Part shown: positions 25,666 through 34,440 of the stretch, piece by piece
How positions within the stretch are numbered: position 1 is the stretch's first letter
Layout of the letters: every line of letters begins with the position of its first letter
From: Rhizorhabdus wittichii RW1
GTDB lineage: Bacteria > Pseudomonadota > Alphaproteobacteria > Sphingomonadales > Sphingomonadaceae
Assembly: GCA_000016765.1 (NCBI GenBank)
Contig: CP000700.1
Location: 186,001 to 250,000 of the forward strand
Length of the DNA: 64,000 nucleotides
Direction: 5' to 3'
Notes under the pieces: generated by a model
What the model saw: only the letters and a program-made list of their open reading frames with translations
Told to the model about the DNA's origin: nothing
Databases searched by the model: none
Translations under genes and position numbers: made by a program

Positions 25666-27918
25666 ATGGCAGCCATCATCGCTCACGACGGCATCGGCGC
25701 TCCGCTCAGCCGGGTCGAGGGACTTCTGAAGGTGACCGGCAAGGCGCGCTATGCCGCCGAATATCCCGCCACTGGCCTGCTCCATGGGGTCGTCGTCAAT
25801 GCCGCGATCGCGCGCGGGCGGATCACCCGGATCGACGACAGTGCCGCACGCGCGGTCGCAGGCGTCGTCGATGTGCTCACCCATGAAAATCGGCTTGAGA
25901 TCGCATCCGCGGACAAGAAATTTCAGGATGACGTCGCCCCGCCCGGCTCGCCCTTGCGCCCCCTGTGCGACGCGCAGATCCACTATAATGGCCAGCCGGT
26001 CGCCCTCGTCGTCGCCGAGACATTCGAGGCGGCGCGCTATGCGGCAAGTCTCGTCGAGCTCGGCTACGAGCAGGATGCGCACAATACCCGGTTCGAAGTC
26101 GCGCTTGCGGAAAAGTTCGTGCCCAGGAAGAAGCGGTCAGGATATTATCCGCCCAAGAACCGCGGCGACGCGCGCTCGGCCTTCGAGGCCGCACCGGTCA
26201 CGATCGCCGGCGATTATCACAAGGGCGCCGAGCACCATAATCCCATGGAGATGCATGCCTCGACCGTCTTCTTCGAAGGAGACGGCAGGCTCACGGTTCA
26301 TGACAAGACACAGGGTCCTCAGAATGTGCAGGCCTATCTGGCCGGCGCGTTCGACCTGAAGGCCGACGATGTCCGCGTGCTCAATCCCTTTGTCGGCGGC
26401 GCGTTTGGTTCGGGGCTGCGACCACAATATAATGTTTATCTGGCAGCCATGGCCGCCTTGAAGCTGAAACGCTCGGTACGCGTCGTGCTCACCCGCCAGC
26501 AGATGTTCACCCATACGCACCGCCCCGAATGCCTCAACTCGATCTCGCTTGGTGCCGAGCGCGACGGGACTCTGACAGCGATCCTGACCGACGCCACGAC
26601 CCTGACGTCCAGGTTCGAGAATTACATGGAGACCGTCGTCAACTGGGGCATGATGAACTATGCCTGCGAGAACGCGGAAGGCGCCTCCTATATCGCGCCG
26701 GTCGACACCTATACGCCTGGCGACATGCGCGCGCCCGGCGCGGCGACCGGCATGACGCAATTCGAGATGGCGATGGACGAGCTGTCCTACGCGGTCGGCA
26801 TCGATCCTCTCGACTTGCGGGTGAAGAATTACTCCAACATCGACGCGATGAACGGGACCGAGTTCACCAGCAAGGCTCTGCGCGAAGCCTATGCGCAGGG
26901 CGCCCAGGCTTTTGGATGGGACAGGCGCAGCCCGCAGCCGCGTTCGATGCGCGAAGGCAAGGAACTGATCGGCTGGGGCATGGCGACCGGAATGTGGGAC
27001 GCGATGTTCTCCAAATGCGCGGCCCGTGCGACGCTCAAGACCGACGGCACGCTCGAAGTCGCAAGCGCGATGTCGGACATCGGCACGGGCACCTACACGG
27101 TGATGACCCAGGTCGCGGCGGATACGCTCGGACTACCGGCCTCGGCTATCACGGCAAAGCTCGGCGATTCCACACTTCCGCTATCGCCGGTAGAGGGCGG
27201 CTCCTGGGGTGCGGCGTCTGTGGGCGCAGCGGTGCAGCTTGCCTGTCATGGCGTGGCCGCCCGGCTCGCCAAGGCTGCTGCGAAGATGGACGGCGATCCG
27301 CTCGAGGGCGCGAAGCTGGATGACCTGCTCTTCGAGAATGGAACCATGCGCCGCCGTGACGGCAAAGGTGAAGCGGTCCCCTTCACGGCGGCGATGGAGG
27401 CCGCGGCGCTGGACAGGATCGAGGTCGAGAAGACAGCGCAGCCTGGCCCCCTCGACATGGTCAGCCTGATGCGCAAGTCGCGCAACACCCATAGCGCGGT
27501 GTTCTGCGAGGTGCGGGTGGACGAGGAGCTGGGCGTCGTCCGTGTGACGCGAGTGGTGAGCGCGATCGCGGCCGGCAGGATCATCAACCCCAAGACCGCG
27601 CGCAGCCAGATACTCGGCGGGGTCGTGATGGGGATCGGCGCGGCGCTGCACGAGGAAAGCTTCCTCGATCACCGGCTCGGCCGGTTCATGAACAACAATT
27701 ACGCGGAATATCATGTGCCTGCCCATGCCGACATCCACGATATCGAGGTGATCTTCGTCCACGAACCCGACCCCGAAGTCACCCCGCTCGGCGTGAAGGG
27801 CCTGGGCGAGATCGGTATAGTCGGCACTGCGGCCGCAGTCGCAAATGCCATTTATCACGCGACCGGGGTGCGGGTACGCAGCCTGCCGGTCACGATCGAC
27901 AAGCTGCTCGTGGACTGA
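25666..27918 (+). CDS. paoC: Aldehyde oxidoreductase molybdopterin subunit (PaoC-like)
   Basis: 750 residues from ATG 25666; the longer open frame upstream is a shadow of paoB. Begins with the hammerhead domain (LSRVEGLLKVTGKARYAAEY), then NPMEMHASTVFFEGDG, FVGGAFGSGL, MRAPGAATGM, EGGSWGAASVG, and the catalytic Glu in KGLGEIGIVGTAAAVANAI near the C-terminus. The family oxidises aldehydes, often aromatic, to acids with water as oxygen donor. It needs an MCD cofactor and a maturation chaperone (PaoD/XdhC type), not present in the window. Confidence 0.92.
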   Translation: MAAIIAHDGIGAPLSRVEGLLKVTGKARYAAEYPATGLLHGVVVNAAIARGRITRIDDSAARAVAGVVDVLTHENRLEIASADKKFQDDVAPPGSPLRPLCDAQIHYNGQPVALVVAETFEAARYAASLVELGYEQDAHNTRFEVALAEKFVPRKKRSGYYPPKNRGDARSAFEAAPVTIAGDYHKGAEHHNPMEMHASTVFFEGDGRLTVHDKTQGPQNVQAYLAGAFDLKADDVRVLNPFVGGAFGSGLRPQYNVYLAAMAALKLKRSVRVVLTRQQMFTHTHRPECLNSISLGAERDGTLTAILTDATTLTSRFENYMETVVNWGMMNYACENAEGASYIAPVDTYTPGDMRAPGAATGMTQFEMAMDELSYAVGIDPLDLRVKNYSNIDAMNGTEFTSKALREAYAQGAQAFGWDRRSPQPRSMREGKELIGWGMATGMWDAMFSKCAARATLKTDGTLEVASAMSDIGTGTYTVMTQVAADTLGLPASAITAKLGDSTLPLSPVEGGSWGAASVGAAVQLACHGVAARLAKAAAKMDGDPLEGAKLDDLLFENGTMRRRDGKGEAVPFTAAMEAAALDRIEVEKTAQPGPLDMVSLMRKSRNTHSAVFCEVRVDEELGVVRVTRVVSAIAAGRIINPKTARSQILGGVVMGIGAALHEESFLDHRLGRFMNNNYAEYHVPAHADIHDIEVIFVHEPDPEVTPLGVKGLGEIGIVGTAAAVANAIYHATGVRVRSLPVTIDKLLVD

Positions 27919-27987
27919 AGCCGCGCTTCCCGCATGGCGCTCCCGGCCACCTGCGGTGATCGCGCGGGATGGCGGGTCGCATGAATG

Positions 27988-28398
27988 TCAGGGAGCGGGA
28001 TATCGGGCGACGATTGCGGCGAGCTCTGCCGAAATCGCGTCTGCATCGCGGATAAGGTCATCGGCCTGCGCATCGATCTCCTGCTGGATGTCGCGCGGCC
28101 ACTCATGCTCCATCGTCGCGGCAAGCCGGCTGGCAGAATTGAGATAGGTGCTGGTACGCGCTTCCAGCATGGTGCACTGGTCCGCGTCGGTCTCGCTCTG
28201 GGTTGTCGGGTGGGCGGCGGCGAGCACCTTGCGAGCGGCGCGAACCAGCGCGCTCATGCGCAGACCGATCATGCCAAGATGCTGGGCGCGCCACTTGTCG
28301 ACGGTCGCGTTGTCGTAGGCGGTGCGCGTGTCGCGGATTTCCTGGATCAGGAAGTCCGCTTCGGCCTGCGGGGTCATTCTGGATTTCGGTTCGAACAT
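27988..28398 (-). CDS. Hypothetical protein, helical
   Basis: 136 residues behind GGAGAAAGCCT. Largely alpha-helical and acidic, with two long helices (EADFLIQEIRDTRTAYDNAT; DIQQEIDAQADDLIRDADAI). No family recognised. Converges with paoC. Confidence 0.65.
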   Translation of the reverse strand: MFEPKSRMTPQAEADFLIQEIRDTRTAYDNATVDKWRAQHLGMIGLRMSALVRAARKVLAAAHPTTQSETDADQCTMLEARTSTYLNSASRLAATMEHEWPRDIQQEIDAQADDLIRDADAISAELAAIVARYPAP

Positions 28399-28521
28399 AG
28401 GCTTTCTCCATGCTTTGGCGCCTCCCGTACAAGCCGCGCGGTCGCCAGGGTTTTAGGAAGGGGAGGGAGGTCGCCTGGCGGAGCAGGTCGGAGCTAGATC
28501 GCCGAAGCGGGCTTCGCGGGG

Positions 28522-29295
28522 CTATTTGCCGGTGATCTTCACCCCGATGATGTCGGCGAGCTCGATGAGTGCAGTGAAGGTGTCGGCATCGGCGACGATG
28601 TCGACCGGCGCTTCGACGCTGCTGAATGGATCGGGCGCCAGCCGGTCGCCGAACAGAATGAGGGCCCGCGCGCTGTCATCCTGACGCGATACCCAGCCCA
28701 GGCCCTGCACGTCCGGACACTGGGCATGGATGGCCTCCGCCCAGGCGCGGGTCTGCGGATAGATATCCTTGTCGCTCTCGATGAGATCGACCCGCGGAAC
28801 ACCAAGCTTGCGCAGCGCGGCGCTGCCGAGATCGGCGAGCCTGAGGTCCGCGGCGGGTTGCAATCTGGAATAACGATGCTTCCTGAGCTTGCGTTTCGCG
28901 ATGGTCTTCAGTCCCGGCGCATGAGGCACATCGTGGAAGACCGTTTCCATGGCGGCGCATTCGAGCGTCGTGCCGCCATAGAGGGTAGGGATCGCATTGC
29001 CGGCGGCATTGCGGAGCGGACTGAAGCGCGCGTTGCCGTGTGGACCGGGGTTGAAGGCATCCGGCGCATATTCATCGGGATGGATGCGATGGATGGTCAC
29101 GTCCGCAGGCCAGCTCGTCCGCTTGACGAGGGCATCAAGATTATCTGGCGGCGTGGCAATAGTGCGCGAAGGAGCGGCACTCGCCGGAGCGGAGGGGGCT
29201 AAAGGGGAGGCGGGAAGGGCAGCAAGCGTCCTCTTCCGCGTCGGAGCCTTGGCGGGCCGAGAGCCTGTCGGCCCGGACTTGGCGCCTTTAGCCAT
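28522..29295 (-). CDS. RES-domain toxin (NAD+-degrading)
   Basis: 257 residues from ATG 29295, which overlaps the upstream gene by 8 bases (ATGGCTAA). After an Ala/Pro/Ser-rich N-terminus, the RES core shows IHRIHPDEY, NARFSPL, PTLYGGTTLECAAMETVFHDV and SRQDDSARALILFGDR. RES toxins remove nicotinamide from NAD+ by phosphorolysis or hydrolysis and arrest growth. The active-site Arg, Tyr and Glu typical of the fold appear present. The upstream gene encodes the expected antitoxin. Confidence 0.82.
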   Translation of the reverse strand: MAKGAKSGPTGSRPAKAPTRKRTLAALPASPLAPSAPASAAPSRTIATPPDNLDALVKRTSWPADVTIHRIHPDEYAPDAFNPGPHGNARFSPLRNAAGNAIPTLYGGTTLECAAMETVFHDVPHAPGLKTIAKRKLRKHRYSRLQPAADLRLADLGSAALRKLGVPRVDLIESDKDIYPQTRAWAEAIHAQCPDVQGLGWVSRQDDSARALILFGDRLAPDPFSSVEAPVDIVADADTFTALIELADIIGVKITGK

Positions 29296-29968
29296 GCTGC
29301 ACGCCGGCAATCTCGTCTTGTGCCGCTGCCAGGACGCGTCCGGGATCGCTCACGAGGAGATCCTTGGGAAGCGCGCCGCCCAGGAAACCATTGGTGGACG
29401 CAAACCAGATCGCAATATCCCAGGAGTCGAGTTCGTCGCCGAACACCTCGAGGATAGGCGCGAGGCTCTTCACGGGACGATACTGCGCCTCCGGGTCGAG
29501 CGCATAAGCTGGGTAGAGATCATTGCCATCGTGGCGCAGCGCGAAGATCCTACCTTCGCGCTTCCATTTATTTGGCTGGGCGCTCGAATTTTGCCCAGTA
29601 AACCCTGCGATTTCGGATAATTTGGCCGCAGTGACCCATTCCGCGCCTTCCAACACAGCTTTGCGCGCTTCCGCATTCATCCGCGCCTGGGTAAGCAGAC
29701 GCTCAGGAGGCGAAACGGCCGGTACCAGCGCATCGACCAACTTTTCGAGGGTCGTCGTCTCTCGATTGGCAAGATTGCGCAGGATCATCGGCGCGATCAG
29801 CCGCACCGCTTCGGCAAAAGCAGAGGCTGCAGCTTCACCGCCATGTTCGAGCTGAAAGGCGATGATGGGGCCGTCGTCGTCCTTTAGGCGCGCGCGTAAA
29901 TCGCGTGCGGAGCCGGTGAGCGGCTTGATACGGACGTCCGAGAAATCCGACGCTGTTGCAGTGGCCAT
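29288..29968 (-). CDS. Antitoxin of the RES pair (Xre/MbcA/ParS-like)
   Basis: 226 residues from ATG 29968. The C-terminal third reads KSLAPILEVFGDELDSWD then AIWFASTNGFLGGALPKDLL, the toxin-binding pattern of MbcA/ParS/Xre antitoxins for RES toxins. A helix-turn-helix-like segment EWVTAAKLSEIAGFTG lies before it. The N-terminal 100 residues are unusual for the family. Directly precedes the toxin and is translationally coupled to it. It is expected to autorepress; palindromes lie upstream. Confidence 0.75.
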   Translation of the reverse strand: MATATASDFSDVRIKPLTGSARDLRARLKDDDGPIIAFQLEHGGEAAASAFAEAVRLIAPMILRNLANRETTTLEKLVDALVPAVSPPERLLTQARMNAEARKAVLEGAEWVTAAKLSEIAGFTGQNSSAQPNKWKREGRIFALRHDGNDLYPAYALDPEAQYRPVKSLAPILEVFGDELDSWDIAIWFASTNGFLGGALPKDLLVSDPGRVLAAAQDEIAGVQHG

Positions 29969-29987
29969 GATCGCCTCATTGGATATG

Positions 29988-29999
29988 ATGGATATCCAT
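29988..29999. repeat. Palindrome upstream of the RES antitoxin
   Basis: ATGGATATCCAT is a perfect 12-base palindrome placed 20 bases ahead of the antitoxin start, within a short AT-rich stretch. It is a likely operator for antitoxin autorepression. Confidence 0.45.
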
Positions 30000-30050
30000 A
30001 TAGCATGATATTCTAAATAATCAATGAGAGGGGTCGAGTCCAAAAAGCAT

Positions 30051-30076
30051 GTGCCGCGCTTTGTGCCGCGCGGCAC
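30051..30076. repeat. Direct repeat and 14-base palindrome between the TA pair and ctrA
   Basis: GTGCCGCGC occurs at 30051-30059 and again at 30063-30071, where it forms the perfect palindrome GTGCCGCGCGGCAC (30063-30076). It lies in the shared regulatory region of the divergent antitoxin and ctrA-like genes and could bind a dimeric regulator. Confidence 0.4.
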
Positions 30077-30144
30077 ATTCTCGCTTCGACAAGTGAGTTG
30101 ATCGCCAGCATGCCCGCCTCAGAAGAGGGGCGGAGCGAAGCTTG

Positions 30145-30172
30145 TTAACCAAGCCATGTCATAGCGCTTTAA
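30145..30172 (+). promoter_or_regulatory. Two TTAACC half-sites upstream of ctrA
   Basis: TTAACC occurs at 30145 and TTTAACC at 30168, ahead of the ctrA start at 30199. CtrA binds TTAA-N7-TTAA or TTAACC half-sites, so autoregulation is possible. The spacing here is about 20 bases, not the full-site N7. Confidence 0.3.
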
Positions 30173-30198
30173 CCAGGCTATCAACGTAGGGACATTGC

Positions 30199-30900
30199 AT
30201 GCGGGTTTTGTTGATCGAAGACGACAATACGGTCGCGAGTGCCCTCGAGCTGATGCTGAGTGCCGAGGGGTTCAATGTCTATTCGACCGACTTGGGCGAG
30301 GAAGGCCTCGATCTCGGCAAATCCTATGATTACGATCTCATCTGTCTCGACCTCAACCTGCCGGACATGCACGGTTTCGACGTCCTCAAGAAGCTGCGGA
30401 TGGGCCGGGTCGAGACACCGGTGCTGATCCTCTCGGGGATTTCGGAACTGGATTCCAAGGTCCGTGCCTTCGCCATGGGCGCGGACGAGTATCTGACCAA
30501 ACCCTTCCACAAGGTCGAGCTGGTCGCACGGATCAACGCCGTCGTCCGCCGGTCGAAGGGTCATGCCGAGTCCGTCATACGTATCGGCAAGATTGCCGTG
30601 AACCTCGATGGGAAGGTCGCCGAAGTCGACGGGGCCCGAATACATCTGACAGGCAAGGAATATGCGATGCTCGAGCTGCTGGCCCTGCGCCAGGGCTCAA
30701 CGCTCACCAAGGAAATGTTCCTGAACCATCTTTATGGCGGCATTGACGAACCGGAGCTCAAGATCATCGATGTTTTCATCTGCAAGCTACGAAAGAAATT
30801 GACCCTCGCATGCGGCGGCGAAAACTATATCGAAACGGTGTGGGGCCGCGGCTACATGCTCCGGGCGCCAGGCGAGGAGGCCTTTGAGCAAGCAGCCTAA
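30199..30900 (+). CDS. ctrA: CtrA-family cell-cycle response regulator
   Basis: 233 residues. The receiver ([20 protein letters not shown], phosphoacceptor Asp51 in [16 protein letters not shown]) and winged-helix domain ([63 protein letters not shown]) follow Caulobacter CtrA almost word for word. The C-terminus ends in Ala-Ala, the ClpXP degradation end of CtrA. It controls division, motility and replication genes in alphaproteobacteria. It may be the only copy or a second one; the window cannot tell. Confidence 0.9.
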   Translation: MRVLLIEDDNTVASALELMLSAEGFNVYSTDLGEEGLDLGKSYDYDLICLDLNLPDMHGFDVLKKLRMGRVETPVLILSGISELDSKVRAFAMGADEYLTKPFHKVELVARINAVVRRSKGHAESVIRIGKIAVNLDGKVAEVDGARIHLTGKEYAMLELLALRQGSTLTKEMFLNHLYGGIDEPELKIIDVFICKLRKKLTLACGGENYIETVWGRGYMLRAPGEEAFEQAA

Positions 30901-30965
30901 AGCTTTGGGTGTTCCACACGCCTCGTATCTTTCGGCAGGGTGGATGTGCTGATGCCGTCCCTTTG

Positions 30966-30985
30966 AGCGCGGCAGTCCGCGCTTT
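30966..30985 (+). terminator. Probable terminator after ctrA
   Basis: AGCGCGG, loop CAGT, CCGCGCT is a perfect 7-base stem ending in a short T run, about 65 bases after the ctrA stop. The T tract is short, so efficiency is uncertain. Confidence 0.45.
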
Positions 30986-31036
30986 CCCCTTGGGTGCACC
31001 GCTCGGCTCTGACTAGATCGGCCTCAGCCTTCGTCA

Positions 31037-32038
31037 TCAAGCTTCGAGCAGTCGCTCGAGGCCCTTGGCGACGCATTGCGCGGGCTCATCGGCCGTCATG
31101 ACCTCAAGACCCGTTGCGTCTGCGATCATGGTGCGCATCAAGGGCACCAACGCGCTGCCGCCGGTCAGCAGGATGCCCTTGTCGTGGATGTCCTGACTGA
31201 GGTCTGGCGCGGTCTGCCCGAGCACGTCGCGCACGACCTTTACGATCTGGGCCACATGTTTTTCGACGACCCGGTCGAGATCGGCCATCTTGATCGCAAT
31301 CGTCTTGGGCAGGCCGGTGCGCAGGCAGCGTCCGCTGACGGGTATCGCATCGCCTTGCGCGCTGCGTGAGCCCTTATGCGCGACATAGTCGAGCTTGAGC
31401 TGTTCGGCCGAGCGATCGCCGATGAGGAATTTGTGCTGGAGATGGACCTGGTCGGCGAGCGCGCGATTGAGCGTGTCGCCGCCGATCCGCACGGATCCGG
31501 TGCCGCAAATCCCGCCAAGCGAGAAGACTGCAACCTCGGTCGTTCCCGCGCCGCATTCCACGATCATCGATCCGGCGGGCTCATCGACGGCAAGCCCGGC
31601 CCCGATGGCCGCGGCGAGCGGCTCGGTCAAAAGCGTGATCGGGCCGAGCCCGGCGTCGGCGGCGGCGGTGAGCATAGCTCCGCGCTCCGCCTGGGTCGCA
31701 TCGGCGGGCACGCCAATGATGGCGGCAGGCGTGCGCCAGCGGCTCCGGCCCCTGGCCTTCGACAGGGCATAGCGTAACACCCGTTTCGCCGCATCGATGT
31801 CCTGTAGCACCCCGCGACATAGCGGTCGCGCGATGCGCAGGGCCGCTGGTGTGCGGTCGATCATCGCATAGGCCTCGCGGCCGGCGGCAAACAGGCTGGT
31901 CATGTTATGCTTGCCCGCGACACAGCATAGCGACGGCTCGTCGAAAACGAGGCCGTCGCCGCGACGCAGGACGCGGATGTTCGCGGTCCCGAAATCGATT
32001 GCGATCTCAGGTCGCCGCTGTGGCAGGAAGGTCGTCAT
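31037..32038 (-). CDS. MreB/actin-like protein (divergent MreB paralogue)
   Basis: 333 residues. Actin-fold motifs: phosphate-1 AIDFGTANIRVLRR, phosphate-2 VECGAGTTEVAVFSLGGI, adenosine GILLTGGSALVPL. The overall layout follows MreB (GVPADATQAERGAM, LLTEPLAAAIGAG). Unlike canonical MreB, phosphate-2 starts with Glu where Asp is usual (DIGGGTTEVAV), which could alter ATP hydrolysis. No mreC, mreD or rodA is nearby, so this is an orphan paralogue and not the main rod-shape gene. Confidence 0.8.
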   Translation of the reverse strand: MTTFLPQRRPEIAIDFGTANIRVLRRGDGLVFDEPSLCCVAGKHNMTSLFAAGREAYAMIDRTPAALRIARPLCRGVLQDIDAAKRVLRYALSKARGRSRWRTPAAIIGVPADATQAERGAMLTAAADAGLGPITLLTEPLAAAIGAGLAVDEPAGSMIVECGAGTTEVAVFSLGGICGTGSVRIGGDTLNRALADQVHLQHKFLIGDRSAEQLKLDYVAHKGSRSAQGDAIPVSGRCLRTGLPKTIAIKMADLDRVVEKHVAQIVKVVRDVLGQTAPDLSQDIHDKGILLTGGSALVPLMRTMIADATGLEVMTADEPAQCVAKGLERLLEA

Positions 32039-32226
32039 AGGATCGTCCTACCCGTCCCTGGCCACATTGTCTTCCATCTTGGCGTCGTTCGAAGCCATGC
32101 AGCGTGCGCGAACGGCTCATCGGCTTGACGACCACGTCCCCGCGCCCGGAGCACGAAGCGGAATTGTGCAATTGATGGGCGGCGACGAAGAGCCCATTGG
32201 GCCGCGGGCCGTAGGCACAGGGCGGC

Positions 32227-33600
<1,374 letters not shown>

Positions 33601-33729
33601 TCAAGCGCTTAATGCGAGGCTGTACGAAAGGCCATCGCGGTGTCTTCGGTGAGAGCGGTGGGGGTGGCAGGCGCGCTATTCGCGTAGATGCGGTTTGCTA
33701 GCAGGTCATTGAGGGCCATCGCCTTTGGC

Positions 33730-34209
33730 TCAGGCGTTCGGCTTGTCGGCGAGTGCTGTGCAGATCGCGCTGGGGGTCCATCCGGTTTCGGTCGCGGTTT
33801 GGACGATCGTATTATAGGTAAGGTCCTTGAGATCGGCGGCTATGCGCGCGCACTCCTCGTCGAACCAGGGATCTAGTTCCTCCATATATTCCAGGAGCGC
33901 CGCTTTAACGAGCAGCATATTGACCGAGAGGGAGAAGGCTAGGCCGTCCGGCCTTTGGTGCTCGTTCCAGACGGCGATGAGAGGCATGTCTGCCTGGGCC
34001 GCTTCGAACGCCTTTTCAGACTGCAGATCGGAGCAGTAGACCGGCTTCAGACCGTGGACGTCGGCCAGATGATTGAGGGTTGCCTGGCGGAAAGCCGCTC
34101 GAATTTCGTCATCGGAGATGACCAGAGCTGCTTTCTCCGTTTGCCCGGGCAGTTTCACCACCTTCGCCGATGGGGCACCGCGCAATTGCTGCTTCAGCCA
34201 GTCGAACAT
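33730..34209 (-). CDS. Hypothetical protein at the left edge of the defence island
   Basis: 159 residues: a basic N-terminus (MFDWLKQQLRG), FRQATLNHLADVHGLKPVYC and a helical C-terminal half (LEYMEELDPWFDEECARI, IVQTATETGWTPSAICTAL). Soluble; no family recognised. Last reverse-strand gene before the island. Confidence 0.65.
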   Translation of the reverse strand: MFDWLKQQLRGAPSAKVVKLPGQTEKAALVISDDEIRAAFRQATLNHLADVHGLKPVYCSDLQSEKAFEAAQADMPLIAVWNEHQRPDGLAFSLSVNMLLVKAALLEYMEELDPWFDEECARIAADLKDLTYNTIVQTATETGWTPSAICTALADKPNA

Positions 34210-34369
34210 GCGAAATGCTCCAACCCAGGGTCCACGCCTGCTGATAAGAATATCTGAGTGTTTCGTCTTGGGAAGAGCGATAAATCAGGGACTCGGGCAG
34301 CATGCGGGCGCCCAGGGCTAGACTGGTTCCGCGAACCCTGATCTTCTAGCAGCAAAGCATCCGTAGCGG

Positions 34370-34398
34370 TTGATATACCGCGTTTTTGCTTGGTTTAT
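34370..34398 (+). promoter_or_regulatory. Weak candidate promoter for the GHKL/receiver operon
   Basis: TTGATA (34370-34375) is followed after 17 bases by GTTTAT. A 5-base inverted repeat (GCGGT...ACCGC) overlaps the -35. If real, transcription begins downstream of the TTG at 34390, favouring the GTG at 34441 as start. Confidence 0.3.
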
Positions 34399-34440
34399 CT
34401 CTCTATTCTGGATACTTCCGGGCCTGTGACGGGGGGACGT

